Shown in pieces: positions 1 through 12,834 of a DNA stretch of 64,000 bases. The translations under genes and the position numbers were made by a program. The stretch comes from Physcomitrium patens (taxonomy: Eukaryota; Streptophyta; Bryopsida; Funariales; Funariaceae): the NCBI RefSeq assembly GCF_000002425.4, contig NC_037269.1:13816616-13880615 (forward strand). Reading direction: 5' to 3'. Every line of letters begins with the position of its first letter. Within the stretch, counting starts at the first letter, position 1. The notes under the pieces are model-generated. The model searched no databases. It saw nothing but the letters and a program-made list of their open reading frames with translations, and had not been told where the DNA came from.

Positions 1-861
1 TTTCTCTTTCTTTAATCATTAACTTTGTCTCAAAATTGGTATGGAACTTGATCTTTAAGTCCTTCAATACCATGCCAAATTTTACCTTGATCCAGCTAGT
101 AGATCTCTAGATATCATAGAAATCCTACCTAACTTCAAATTGCCAACTTTAAAAATCCTCTTGTGCTAAAAACTAGATATCTCTAAATTACACTATTAGA
201 TTATGAAAAAAAAAATTATACACTTTGCACACCTAATAACCCAAAAAATACCAAATTTTGAACCGTAGATGCTATGCCAATTGCACAAACTAGCCAAAAT
301 TGCTAGTCCTAATTATATTATATAAAACCCAAATCATCAATATAAACCCTGACTTTGAACAACAATTTCTAAGTCCTCAAAAATCCTACAAAAACAAAAA
401 TTATGCCTTTGAAAAGAGCTTCAAGCTAGCTCTCAAACTCTAATCTTTGATCTTCAAATAAATTTCTAATATGCTCTAAGCGGTCGTTTTAGTGACTAGA
501 GGTCTGATTTCGACCCTGTCTCACAAATGGTCGACCCCCGAATATCAACCTAACCTATTCTAAGGAGTTATTAGCCCAATGCTACCTTCAACTTGATCCT
601 AGTATCAACCATACCAACCATTTACCTCTTCTACCTTGATTTTAATAATTTATAGCCTTTCTAAGGCAATAAAAGAGTTTCTATATCCTAGAAGGTAAAA
701 TTACTAACTAACTTTTATCTACTTACTATTAAGATAAGAAAATAGGCTAAGAGGCTTTCATAAAAGCTTTATTAAAATATTTTAAATTCTTATTGAACTA
801 ATATAATAGATTATTAATTAAAAATAATTTTTAGTCATATTTTTACCATATAATCGTGTCA
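1..861. other. AT-rich intergenic DNA, no gene seen
   Basis: No supported reading frame. The sequence is AT-rich and partly resembles the stretch around 5.1-5.6 kb in style, which suggests decayed repeat DNA. A slightly more GC-rich patch lies near 480-545. Nothing else could be assigned. Confidence 0.5.
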
Positions 862-3073
862 CAACATGACAATGTTTATTCAAGATCAAAAATTCCTTGT
901 CATTAACCTTGTAGACTTTTTTAGCCATTATCTATTTTAGAACAACTATTGTCTTCTATTTCTATATATTTTATTAAATATTTTTTAGTCTCAAGTTTTA
1001 TGATTCTATATTTGTAATATTAGATCATTTTATCAAGATAGTATATTTTGTATTATACACAAAATGTATCAAAGGTAAAGAAATGGCTAAGTAATTTCTT
1101 AACAACATCTATTGCTATCATTGATTGCCTAAGAATATTATATTAGATATGGGGACTCAATTTGTATCAAAATATTGGAGAATTATTTTTAAGATTCTAT
1201 AGATAGATATAAAATTATCTTTGGCTTTTCAACATCAAATTAATAGACAAATAAAGCGAGTCAACTAAATTTTGGAGCAATATTTGAGGTGTACTTTTAA
1301 CTACTAATAAGATGATTGGATAAGTCTTTTGCCATTGGAAAAATTTGATTATGATACAATACATTCTTCTATATAATAAATATATTTTTTTTTATTAATT
1401 ATGGTTATCATCCACAATTTGATACTTTTGACTTCACAAAAATTAATAATTATGCAACCAAAGACTTGAAAAATTGTTTATTTGAGCTATATATAATAAT
1501 AAAGGCATAATTAAAAGAAGTTCAAGAACAACAAAAAATCAAAGTAGATGCTTATCATAAGGAGTAACATCAATTCTATGTTGGTAATAAGATATAATTA
1601 CTTTGTTGCAATATCAAGATTAATTTCTTTTATGACAAATTGGATTATCATAGGCTTCAATCATTTTTTATTTTTGAAAAAATAAATTTAGTTACTTATT
1701 GATTATATCTATTGGAGTCTATAAAGAAGAATCTTGTATTTCACATGTCTCTTCTTGAATCATATAAGACAAAAAATATCTCAAGAAGAAGAAAAATAAT
1801 AATCAAAGATTTAAAACATAAGAAATCTTAGACTTGAGGTAGTGCCAAATATATTAGAATATCTTGGTTAGTGCAAATATGATATTAGCAAATGTACATA
1901 GAAGCTAACAAAGAATCTTATAAATATAGTAAAAAAAATTGATGCTTTTCATCAACCACATGCATTAAAACTAAGATAAAGAATAATAAATCTTTGTTGT
2001 AAAAGAAGCAAAATCGAGAGAAGATAGTATTCTACCTTCTACCTTATTAATAATCTTTATATATTTGTGGCACCAAAGAGATAGAGAAGTAACAACCAAT
2101 AGATTCAAATCAAGAACTATCATTTGTTGACTTACTAGGCTAGACATTGCAATTTTCATAACCTTGAAGATGATGTAATAGAGATGAAGATCTTTCGAAA
2201 TGATATATTCTTCTTCAAATAGATGGCAAGATACAACACATTTGGTATTATGACTTTGGAAGAGAATCTTGATGTTTTGTGATTTTATTAAAGGTAAAAA
2301 AAATTCCTAATGGTGTTTCAAATGTTTAATTTGAAGGGAGTTATAAAAGCCTCAATAATGATTAAATAACAAGATAGTCTTCATATCTTAGTATGAGACA
2401 CTATTATTGGCTAAAAAGATCTATTAACTTCATTCAAAAGAAACAAAGATTAAAATATGTAACAAACATAATTTATTATATATTGGACTTCTTCAACATA
2501 TGATAATTATTCCTTATAGAACTTATTTCTAAAAGAGAGGATAATATTGTAGATATATATATTTATCAAGATAAGAAGTATTAAATAGAATATAAATATA
2601 AACAAATTTAATATTATCTTATGGCAAAGCTTCTTAGAAGCTTCATAAATGTGTAATTGACTTTATATATGTTTATAGTTGATTGATAGATTATAAACTT
2701 GGCCAAAAAATTAGCCATATATCATATGTATGGATAGCTTGTGGTACAAGCTAGCTATATGGCTTGTATATAAGAAACTTATATTGTAAATTAAAACACA
2801 TGTTTCATAAATTGGACACATGTTAAAAATCCTTTAAAACTTTGCCACATAGCTCCTAATTAGATAATATATATAGAAATAAGAATAAAGTCTTTTTCAG
2901 TCTTGAAAACATCTTTCTAGTTCTTAGTCTTGTTTTAAGACTTTCTAGTCTTTTGTCTTTGATAATAGCCATTTTAGTTTAATATTATACTATCTTTGAG
3001 TGATTTTTTAATCTATTTGAATAACACAAGAAATTATTAAACTTTTAGTTCTTTGAAATTCATGTCCTTGACA
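862..3073 (+). mobile_element. Old Ty3/gypsy fragment: integrase region to 3' LTR
   Basis: This stretch follows, in order and orientation, the integrase, chromodomain, post-pol region and 3' LTR of the younger gypsy element at 45.6-51.9 kb. It starts near the integrase zinc-finger region and ends in an LTR-like stretch (2548-3073) closing in TTGACA. The 5' half of the element is absent. It is a broken fossil with many breaks. Much of the difference from the young copy looks like C-to-T and G-to-A change, as expected from long methylation and deamination. That makes it far older than the copy at 45 kb. Family assignment is firm by eye; the exact left border is not. Confidence 0.85.
2548..3073 (+). 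repeat. Decayed 3' LTR of the old gypsy fragment
   Basis: About 526 bp that align along their length with the 540-bp LTR at 51389-51928. Shared blocks include the AAGCTTCTTAGAAGCTTCATA motif region, a TATATATAG promoter-like box and the terminal CCTTGACA. It is preceded by a purine-rich stretch equivalent to the polypurine tract of the young copy. Confidence 0.8.
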
Positions 3074-4669
3074 TCTTATTTGAGAAATTAAAAAATTCTC
3101 TCAATTTAGTAGATGTCAATAGCTCCATCAAGAAATTCTAAGTATTATTTCTTTTCATTTAGTACCTTTTTTTTCATCATAAATACCACTCTTTGTAGAA
3201 GTTGATCCTGACTCTCATTTAGGTATTTTTTTTTCCTCAAAATTTTCATTAATTGATTATTTGCAAGCATAGATACTCAACTTAAATTCTTTTAACATCC
3301 ATTCTATAACTCTTCCTTGAATATCTCTACTTCAATTTAAGTTGCAATTCTTTCATTGTGCTTGATAAAGAAATTAAAATTTTATGTAATTGAAATATGT
3401 TATCAGTCTGAAATCTATTCTTCTTGGTCTAAATACAAATTCCTTATCAAGCATTCAAAGGTACTAAATTCAAGGATTTTTGGTCAATTCATGATGCTAA
3501 AAACTATCTTTATAATTAAGATTTATTAAAGTCTCTCTTATTACTAATATATGCAAGGGAAGATGGAATGTTGAACATCACCCATCCATTCTATTTTACA
3601 TTCTTATTATTAAAAATATAATTATATCTTATACTTATACTATTATTTAAGCAAAATAATGTAATTTTTTTATTGAGCTTGTATTACCTTGATTTAGTGT
3701 CATTTTGTATTTATACTTAATGTTATTTTATGTCTATTAGTCCATTCTTCAAATGCCACAAGAAAATTCGACAATACATAATACATCAATAAAGACTATG
3801 TTAAAATAGACTATCTTGATAGAAGTAACATATGTTCTTGATGGAAAATAAAATTAATGCTTTGAAGAATGAAAAATAATAAGCTTTCTAAGATAATGGC
3901 AACATTGCACAAAGATTGATCGAAGAAGAAAGCAATCACAAAGAAACTGCAATTTGAAGAAGATCAATAGCACAAAGTAGAGATTTAGAACTAGAGGCAA
4001 TATTAAAGCAGCCACTAGTATATCAGAAATGGACATAGAGTACAAAAAATATTCAATTAAATAAACCAAGAAGTTATAACGATATTTTCTTGCTTATTCT
4101 ACATTAATTCATAATCCAATTACTCCTTCAGTTTAAGATTTTAACATTCAAAGATCTTCCAACTTCTCACAATGACAAAAATTTAAGTAGCAATTAGTAG
4201 AAGTATGTGATTGTAAATCAAACAATGAATCTAAATTTCTTTCTTTTATCATTTTTTCTTGTAAAAATGATTCTAACCATATAATTACCACCAAGCATAG
4301 CTATAACATGATAAAAAAATGTAATACATGATCATTTTTGATAACAATGGATTTAATTGAAGTTTTTTTTTGTGTCTAAAGCTTCTAGCAAAAGAAGCTC
4401 AATAATTCACAGTGTAAATTGGAAAGAATTTAGAGCCAAATCACTAGTAGATATCAACAAAGATAAAAAAAAAAAAAAAAATCTAGAGCCATCAATTATA
4501 AATCAAGGAAAGACAAGCAATGCCACACAATGCTACAGAAGAATTGATACTATAAACTTAAGAAAGAAGAATAAAGGCAACTGTAGTAATAAAATAAAGA
4601 ATCAAAGAATTACAACTTCAAGCCTCATTGCTATAGAATAACAATAAGATTTGAAGAAGTAGCAATATC

Positions 4670-4700
<31 letters not shown>

Positions 4701-4804
4701 GATTAAAAAAAAATTGCCTATACTATTGGAGTAGAGAAAATTTTCCTTAAGAAAGCACTAGGCTTTTGGTTATCACTAATTGCTCAACTAAGTCTCAAGA
4801 TAAA

Positions 4805-4805
<1 letters not shown>

Positions 4806-4833
<28 letters not shown>
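4806..4833 (+). repeat. 28-base A-tract
   Basis: An uninterrupted run of 28 A after TAAAT. It could be the tail of a retroposed sequence on the + strand or a simple expansion. I could not define a 5' end or flanking target duplication, so origin is open. Confidence 0.6.
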
Positions 4834-4835
<2 letters not shown>

Positions 4836-7800
4836 AAGTTTATAGATGAAATTATATTCATACAGGGAAAATTACATCAATACAAAATCCCTAAGTACCA
4901 AAGATCATCCAAAATATAATAAAAATATTATAAAATCTTATATATCCTTAAGATGAAATTATTTCAAACTTCAATAGCTCATATCTCACGATTGGACCAT
5001 AAAAAAAAACCAAAATTTTACATGAAGTATTAATGTACTTTCAACAACTACTAAAACAAATTTCAATTGTAAATTCATTAAAGATCTTGAAATATTGGAA
5101 AAACCCTAACATTGGCTTCAAATCCTTGCTTACATATACTTGTGTGCAATTTTCTTCATATCTCAAAAAATAAGTACTTAAATACCATAGAATTTTGATA
5201 TATAGCTTCTTAACCTAATAACACACACTTTTAAAAATTTTGAGCCAAAAATTCATCTAGAAACTCAAGATATGGGTCCAAGCATTATTATCAACAAAAC
5301 AACTCACTTACTACCTTTGAATTACATGTGTTGCCCTCAATGCTTTACAACTCCTTCATAAAAACTCCAAATGCAAAAATTCTTTTAGAAAACCTGTAGG
5401 CCTTTAAAGCATCCTTGTGGGTATATCTCTCGATTTCCAATATCTATCAAAAAATTCCTTGTATCTTCAAAAGAACAATAATATATCTTAAAAAGACACC
5501 TTAATTTCAAACAGCTATAACTTCATCACCTTAATTGCAAATCCTCTAAAATTTATGCACAAATTGTAGCCCAAATCCTAAACCTTAAAAATCTTTCTTT
5601 TGATTCTCAAGTGCTCTTTTTGAAGTTGCCAAAGCCCTTGTTATGATCGCAGACAACCTGTTGAATGCCTATTGGACATGGCCTTCGATCAATAATAGTG
5701 AAGATCTTTATATTTTTCCTTCATCCATCCATACCTTACTTTTATCCCTCCAAATAAGTTTTTTGGAGGTTTGGATCTTCATCTTTGAGCTCCAATCTTC
5801 TCTTTAAATTTTATACTAAATATCTAAATCCTATATAATTTAAACACTATAATCAACATATGTAAACTTCAAAATAAATTTTCTTACATCAACTCTCTTT
5901 AAATTAACCTACTCACCAGTCTAATACACATCAATATTTATAAATATATTATATGTTTTAGTTAATTTTTACATAAAATAAAAAATTACAATACAATAAT
6001 ATTACTAATAATTAGCAATCGTATAATAAAGATAGCATGCATGTTAGAATCAACTAAGTACATTATAGGATGTATATTAAATGATAGAAAAATACTAGAT
6101 ATTCTTTCAATAAAAGGATTATCACACTAAGGATATTATGTGTTGTATAATTTTTTTTTTTTTTTTAATTGGGCTTATTTTTAATTAATTTTTTTTAGGT
6201 AAATTTGATAATTTGATATAATATTGAATAAGATGATTAAAAATGGATGATTTTTGCCAAAACCGTCTTTTATTTATATTATCATTATTTGTAAAGCTTT
6301 TAAAATAGTATCTTTTAAATAAGAGAAGAAAAAATAAAATAAAAAAATAACAACTTGACTTTGCTATAATGGAGGGTTTCAGAAAATTTGGAGTTTTTTT
6401 TTGAATATATAAAATTCGTTTGGGTAGGACTATTTTATTCTTTCTATTGGCTCTTCTTTTCAATCCATCCAAAGAAGTGTCATTGTCCCAATGGCTAATA
6501 TATTATGTTTTGTGGTCAACCAAAATTCTTTTTCTTTATTTGTAAGTGTCATTGCAAAGTTGTAGCAAACTAACACTTCTAGTAACTTTGATCTAAGCTC
6601 CTCTTTTTAGATAATTGAGATAATTTTTATTGTCTTGTTGCATCAAATAGTTACTAAGTTATTCTTTTAATTGTATTTGATTTTTACATCAATCAGATAA
6701 AGATTGTCTAATAACATATTATTTACTTTATTCACCTCTTTGTTCTTAATTATAGTTAAAATAATATATTGGAAGTGCCCAATTATTATTTGGTATTGAA
6801 TGCTTGTCCCACCATTGCCTTAAGCAGCAAATGTAATTTCTATCTATCAATATGCAATTGTTGTAGCACTATCATAACTTAGACAAAAAAATTTACATGG
6901 TCCAAATTTGTACATGGTTGTCAATATAAATAAGAGATTTTTATATCTTCGTAAAGGGTGATAACAATTACCTATCTTTCAAACCTTCAAAAAATTGAAT
7001 TACTATTCTATGCATTATCCTTGGCTCTAATATTTGTTCTTGATTTTGAACCTCTAAAATCTAGATCTTTAACCAAATTTAACTCTTCTAATTGAAATTG
7101 ATGCAAATCTGCACATACAATCATTTGATCTACAAAATCTACTTATTAGTTTAATCCAAAATTACCCATATAATAGAAGATTTGATAATATAGGATTTTG
7201 CTACCTTCAATAGCAAGGATTACAACATTAGACATATGTTGATATAAAAAATGTATATTGGCCTTAAATTAGTTTCTTAATCAACTTCTAGCCCTTATAA
7301 TCCTACTTCTAATCTTCTACGTCCTTCTACAACTTTTTAACAGCAATGATAGTATAAACACTAATAATATACACATGAATCTTTTGCTTTTAAGAGGGGG
7401 CTGAAAATCCTCATTCAATCCCAAATCCTAATTTGCCTTCTAATCCTAGACTTTGCCCTAACTATTTTTCATCCATCTAAGTCTTCATCTACCTACTAAA
7501 CACAGTAATTATCTTTGAGGCAATAATTGCCAATGATATATCCAAAAGTAATGGAATGTATTAACCTACTTTTTTTATCTATTAAATATCCATCTGATAA
7601 TATCACATTATTATATATATATATATATATATATATAGATATGATTTGAAATACTTTTAGCTAGTAATTAAGATATATAAGGAATTTCTTGAACTCTTTA
7701 TGATCTTGAATTATATAAAGTTGTAATTGTATGTCAAGTTTAAAACCATTTTCTAAAGTAGAAATTATCTAATTTATTTTGCGGCTATTGTAATACATCA

Positions 7801-7863
7801 TAATTTTATCTTTAAATAGTAATTTGTAAAATTAATTGAATAAGATGGACTTGTATAAAAATA

Positions 7864-7869
<6 letters not shown>

Positions 7870-7912
<43 letters not shown>
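7870..7912. repeat. (TA)n microsatellite
   Basis: About 21 uninterrupted TA units, the longest of several TA tracts in the first 10 kb. Confidence 0.9.
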
Positions 7913-7914
<2 letters not shown>

Positions 7915-9689
7915 ATTTTTATTTTTTTATTATTAAATAGAGATTTAAATTTTTATCAACTTGTAAAAGATCTTGAAATGTTATCATATTAAGATTATTA
8001 AATTATGATAAAAAAAAGATATCATGATTGTTACAAAAAAAATATACAAAAAAAACTCAAAATTGATGTATATAATAGAATTCAATAATAATTTTAACTT
8101 AAATTAAATTAAAAAAATAAAAAACAAATTAAAAAGTAGTATTAGTATCTATAATAAAAGCAAAAGGAATTGCAATTTAAACAAAGTTATACAATCCTAT
8201 ATCAAATGGTGATTTTGTTGTAATTAAATCAAATGGTGGGTATATTTAAACTTATTCGAGGATGAAAATATAATAAATAAGGATTATTTTTTAAAAAAGT
8301 TTAATCTAAGTGTTTTATTAAATATGATGGATTTTAGAAATCACAATTGGATTTAGATTAATAATAAGGATATTTTCGATTTTTTTAGATGATTAAAAAG
8401 AAATAAAATATTTATACCTTATTTTATTTAAAATAAATGCAATAAGAGTAGGACTTTAGAGGTATAAGTTTGCACTAATATATTTGATATAATTTTTAAA
8501 ATTTTTCTTGATCTTTGCAATAAAAAATTATATATTAAGTAAATTTTGTTGTTTAAATTTTAGTAAGCTAGTATGATATTAGTTTTAATATTTTCTCTAA
8601 GCATGGCTTTTAACTCACAATAAAGATAAAAAAAAATTAAGAAAATTTATTTTTATTTGAAGTCTGAAATTTATTCTATTTGATTAATCTGAATATTAGA
8701 AGTGCAAAGGAATTAATACAAACATATTGCAAGAAACAAATAGAACCAACAATAAGGTGTTGGAATGCAAAGAAATCTAGAACTAGGAACAATCAATAAG
8801 GAACGTTAATCAATTAATAGTTGAGAAGTTAGATTAAAAAGTTAAGTAATAACTAAAAGGTTGGACTTGAAGTTGAGATTTTGGTACAATTTTTGAAAGT
8901 AGACAAAGTAAAGGCATATCTATTATGAATTATTTAACATTTTTTATAGCCAAATTGGAGGTTTACAAAATATATTAATAAGATTTTTAGTAAAATTTAA
9001 TAATTATTTTTATTATTAAAGTTAGGATTTTTTTAGTGTTGTAAGAAATAGTAATTATAAAAAAACTACACTTGATGTATGTTGTATAGATGATCAAAGA
9101 GAAATAAGATTTATAGAAGATAAAAAATACATTAATGAATATTTAAAAAAAATATATTATTAAACTTTATTACAAATATTTTTCTAGAAATTTTATTAAA
9201 ATCTATATAGTGTTTTAATGTATTCTTAATATTTTAAAATTTTAATTAGATGCTATGATTTTAAGTTAGAAAATAGATTAATATATTTTTTTACATTTAA
9301 GAAAAAATATTTGAGGGTTTGAATAAAATAAAATGAAATAAGTAATTAATAAAAGCAAAAAGATATATTTTATAGATTTATATTGAATAGATAGAGATAA
9401 TAAATAAATATGTACAAAAGAAGTTGAGTAAAAGGATTGGTGCATGGAGTTCTTTGATCTGATGTAAATTTTATCTTTCTTATAATAAGATTATAATAGA
9501 AGAGGTTTTAATTTTGATCTGATAATTCTATCTCTTTAAAAATATAAATATAAATATAAATAAATAAATATCATGACCATTAATTTATTATCACAGAAAA
9601 AAACTTATATATATATATATATATATATATATAAGAGATTTATAGTATAAAACATTAATTTGTATATCTTTTATGTTTGGCTGCATATT

Positions 9690-9885
9690 TTAAGTGGTAG
9701 AATTCTTTGCTACTAAAATTTGAAATTGTTGAAGTGCCATTATATAACTTTTTAATTTAAAGTAAAAATATTGGTTGTTGTATTTTACACCAAAATCAAT
9801 TGTATGACTCATTTTTTGAAGATTATGCAAGTGCAACAATAATTTATTTACATCATGTTGCAAGCTATGAACCAATCAACTAGTA
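9690..9885 (-). mobile_element. Gypsy gag fragment, minus strand
   Basis: Read on the minus strand, the translation resembles the gag segment of the young gypsy element (around 46.93-47.06 kb). Matching landmarks are a [11 protein letters not shown]-like stretch, here SLQHDVNKLLL, followed by IDFGVKYNNQ against [10 protein letters not shown]. Only about 60 residues of similarity are visible. It is a broken, isolated fossil in the opposite orientation to the other two gypsy copies. Similarity is clear to the eye but was not scored. Confidence 0.65.
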
Positions 9886-11250
9886 AATGCAATATTATGC
9901 TACTTGGTATTATTTTCTAGTTATTAAAATTACAAAAAATATTTTAACATAAATCAAATTGTTTTTATTATAAATGAATAAATTTTTAGTTGATGTAAAA
10001 ATTTATTTTAAATTTTCTTTATCTATTAATAAATTGAAAAAATACATCAAAGTTATCTAATAGAAAATCTTATTAGTCTCAAAAAAAAAAGAATTAAAAA
10101 AGAATAGGTTCACTTGATAAAAGCTTGACAATTTTGATGTAAGAGTTGCATAACTAAGAGGTTGGAACTTAATAAAAATTTGTACTTAGTTAATAAATCT
10201 TTAAAATTAGGATCTATGATCATCAAACCTCTTTAGAAGAATAATTATTAATTTTCTAATTATTGCAATCATATTTGTGTATATTACTTTAGAAGGTACA
10301 ATTATTAAAGAAAATCAAACCATTTTATATCTTCATAATTATTTATTCTTTATATTATTTTAGGCAGTAGACAAAGTTAATGCATAATAAACATCAATAT
10401 TCTTATTTTTTCTTATATTTGTAATATAATACTCTTTATTTCTATTAATATTTTTGTTACTTTAAAAACTTGAGAACTTTGTAATAAGAAAGATAAGCAT
10501 TTTTATATTATAATTATTAATAAATTCTTAAAATTCAATCAAATTTATTATTTCTAATTATTCAATAATCCAAAAGTTGATAAAATTATTTTTTAAAGAT
10601 AAAATTTGTAATTGTAATTATATTGTTTGAATAGATTATGTGCAATCTTTTGTTAAAATAAATTTAAATAATTTTAATAGTATTTACAAATATTTTTAGA
10701 AATTTTACTTAGATAAAATCAAATATGTATATAATAAAGCTATTTCTTCCAATCTACACAAATTTTAGTGTTCTAATAAATATATTTTTGTGATTATAAG
10801 TTAAAATTTCTAGTTAAATTTTTTTTAGAGTTTTTCTTATTATAAAAAAGGTAATTTTAATTGAATTTAAAATTAAATATAATAAATAAATAAATGAATA
10901 AAATTCTCATATGAAGGATCAGAATTTTCTGAAGAATTTTAAATATCAATATTAATGCTAAAATAAAGATCGGATTTTCGTTTTTGGAAAAATATTTATG
11001 AAGAGTTATAAGTTATTGACAAAGCAACCAATCATCTCATTAGACATTAGTTTTTTTTTTTTTTTTTAAATAATAATAACAGCCATATTAATATTTATCA
11101 TACAATAATTTTAAATTTTATTACTCCATAAATGAAAGTTACTCTAAGTTGGATAGGATTCAATATCCACAATTCAAAATCCAATCAACACAAAGTTGCA
11201 CTTGAGAATCCTATGTCTTAAAACATCAAAAAAAAATTACATTGAAAAAA
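9886..11250. other. AT-rich intergenic DNA
   Basis: Very AT-rich. No gene, structural RNA or ordered repeat recognised. Confidence 0.6.
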
Positions 11251-11310
11251 CATCAACACCTAGAAACAGAACCACATCCATCAACACCTAGAAACAGAAC
11301 CACATCCATC
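11251..11310. repeat. 28-bp tandem duplication
   Basis: A 28-bp unit starting CATCAACACCTAGAAACAGA occurs twice, head to tail, without a mismatch (11251-11278, 11279-11306). Only the start of a third copy follows. The perfect match suggests a recent duplication. Confidence 0.9.
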
Positions 11311-12834
11311 AAAAGTTTGAAATAAAGAGTAGCTTCTCTGAAGTAATATCAACATCAATATGAAAAAGCAACATTGTTAGAAGCTAAACTATATAAACAA
11401 TGGGTTCACATACCCACTCGCACCATTTTAATGCATATGTCTGAAAAAGGTAAACTCATTAGAAGATTGAAAAGACTCTATCGGCTGGCAAGTAATTTTG
11501 TCGCACATTTATGACATCGATCAAAGCATGATATCAGCAATCAGACATCTACAAATAAGAAGTGTTCCATAATTGGAAAATTCTATCTGCTCCACACGTT
11601 GCACAGAGCACCATATAACAACGATGCACCCTTCGTTTAGAAAAAGAAATAGACCACCGCATCGAACACTATCCCCAAGAAACAGTCCCCCACCTCATGC
11701 TGGGCGTGGAAAGATTCTCACTTCTTCCGGTACCGACAAAGAAGAAGAACGCCTTGTAATGTAATGAAAACAGTAGGTCGAAGTGGACACAAACAGTGTC
11801 TGTGGGGCAGACTCGCTTGTGTAATAGTTGAGTCCGGCTCTGGCTTGTTCGGGACCCATCTATCACCACAGACACAAGACTCAGACTACCCACATCCTGC
11901 AGTATATCGGAATCTAGATGTCGACGACGGTGTGATTCTCACGCTGGCCTGCAGTGGAGTGCGTCGTTGTCGAGAGAGACATGAATTAACACAGCTCAGT
12001 GATCGCTGAAGCCGACTGTGAATCGATGGTGTGTTGGACAATATCCACGTGATGCAGAGTTGAGCTGGTTCGGTGCTTTCTGTATCCATGGGTGGCTGGA
12101 TTAGACAGTTAATTTTTATTATTTTTTTTTTTTTAATTTTTTTCTGGTCGCAGGTGACAGAAGCTTTTCCCAGTGAATTCCAGAGCTGTTCTTGTGCTGA
12201 TTCTGCATCGGGATTGGTGGACCAAACTCTTGAACATCGTTGACACGATCGATCAGTCTGTCAGCCCCTACCTTCTTCGGGTCCTGAACATATTTCTTCG
12301 CAGACTTTGATTGTGCTGAGCGCGACATCATCGTTATCACCGAGACCGTGAGTGTTCATGTAGTATTTGTTATTGAGAGATATCACTTTCCGTATCTTTA
12401 TGGCGTTTCGGTTAGATCGGTGCTGCAGATTGAACAGTGGAACATTTTTGGAGCGACATTGCGGGGGTATGTAGCTTTGAAAACATTTTTCGACGCGCCG
12501 ATGCCATAGTTAATTGATTTAAATTTCCGGTAGAGACGGATGAACAGGCTGGTAATCAGGAAGCATTGCCATGTTTCCACTGTCCAACTCAGAGAATCAC
12601 AGTTTATCCCTCCTTCAAGCTTGAGCATCCTGTGGATCATGCTCGATGTTGGGTTCCTTGGTTTCTAGGGATTGGTAGGATGTTTGTGCATTGCGTTGGA
12701 TGCTATAGTTGGGGAGAGTGACGATTCGAATTCGTCACGGTGATGTTGCAGAGCTAGCAGGCGCAGCAAGTCTAGTCTTGTTTGTCGCCAAGATGGCTTG
12801 GAAAGAAAAGGGCGTTGGGGATCCAGTAGACAGC
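11311..12834. other. GC-moderate upstream region of the subtilase pseudogene
   Basis: Base composition rises sharply from about 11.5 kb. Several overlapping short frames occur on both strands (about 11.57-12.34 kb) but none shows a family motif or a consistent splice structure. This is most simply the former promoter and 5' region of the subtilase locus. A separate small gene cannot be excluded. Confidence 0.4.

Larger units (their letters stand above)
3074..9689. other. 6.6 kb AT-rich intergenic DNA
   Basis: No gene could be supported. The stretch holds TA microsatellites (4669-4696, 7612-7637, 7870-7912, 9606-9633), a 28-base A-tract, other A/T runs, and decayed repeat-like sequence. Short open frames here are lysine- and asparagine-rich and look like chance in AT-rich DNA. 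Confidence 0.6.

Noticed and set aside
4357-4641. 94-codon frame in AT-rich DNA
   Set aside because: Lys/Asn/Ser-rich low-complexity product, no ATG at the start of the frame, no motif, and within repeat-like sequence.
11573-12340. Cluster of overlapping short frames on both strands
   Set aside because: They overlap each other in several frames without motifs, as expected by chance in GC-moderate DNA.
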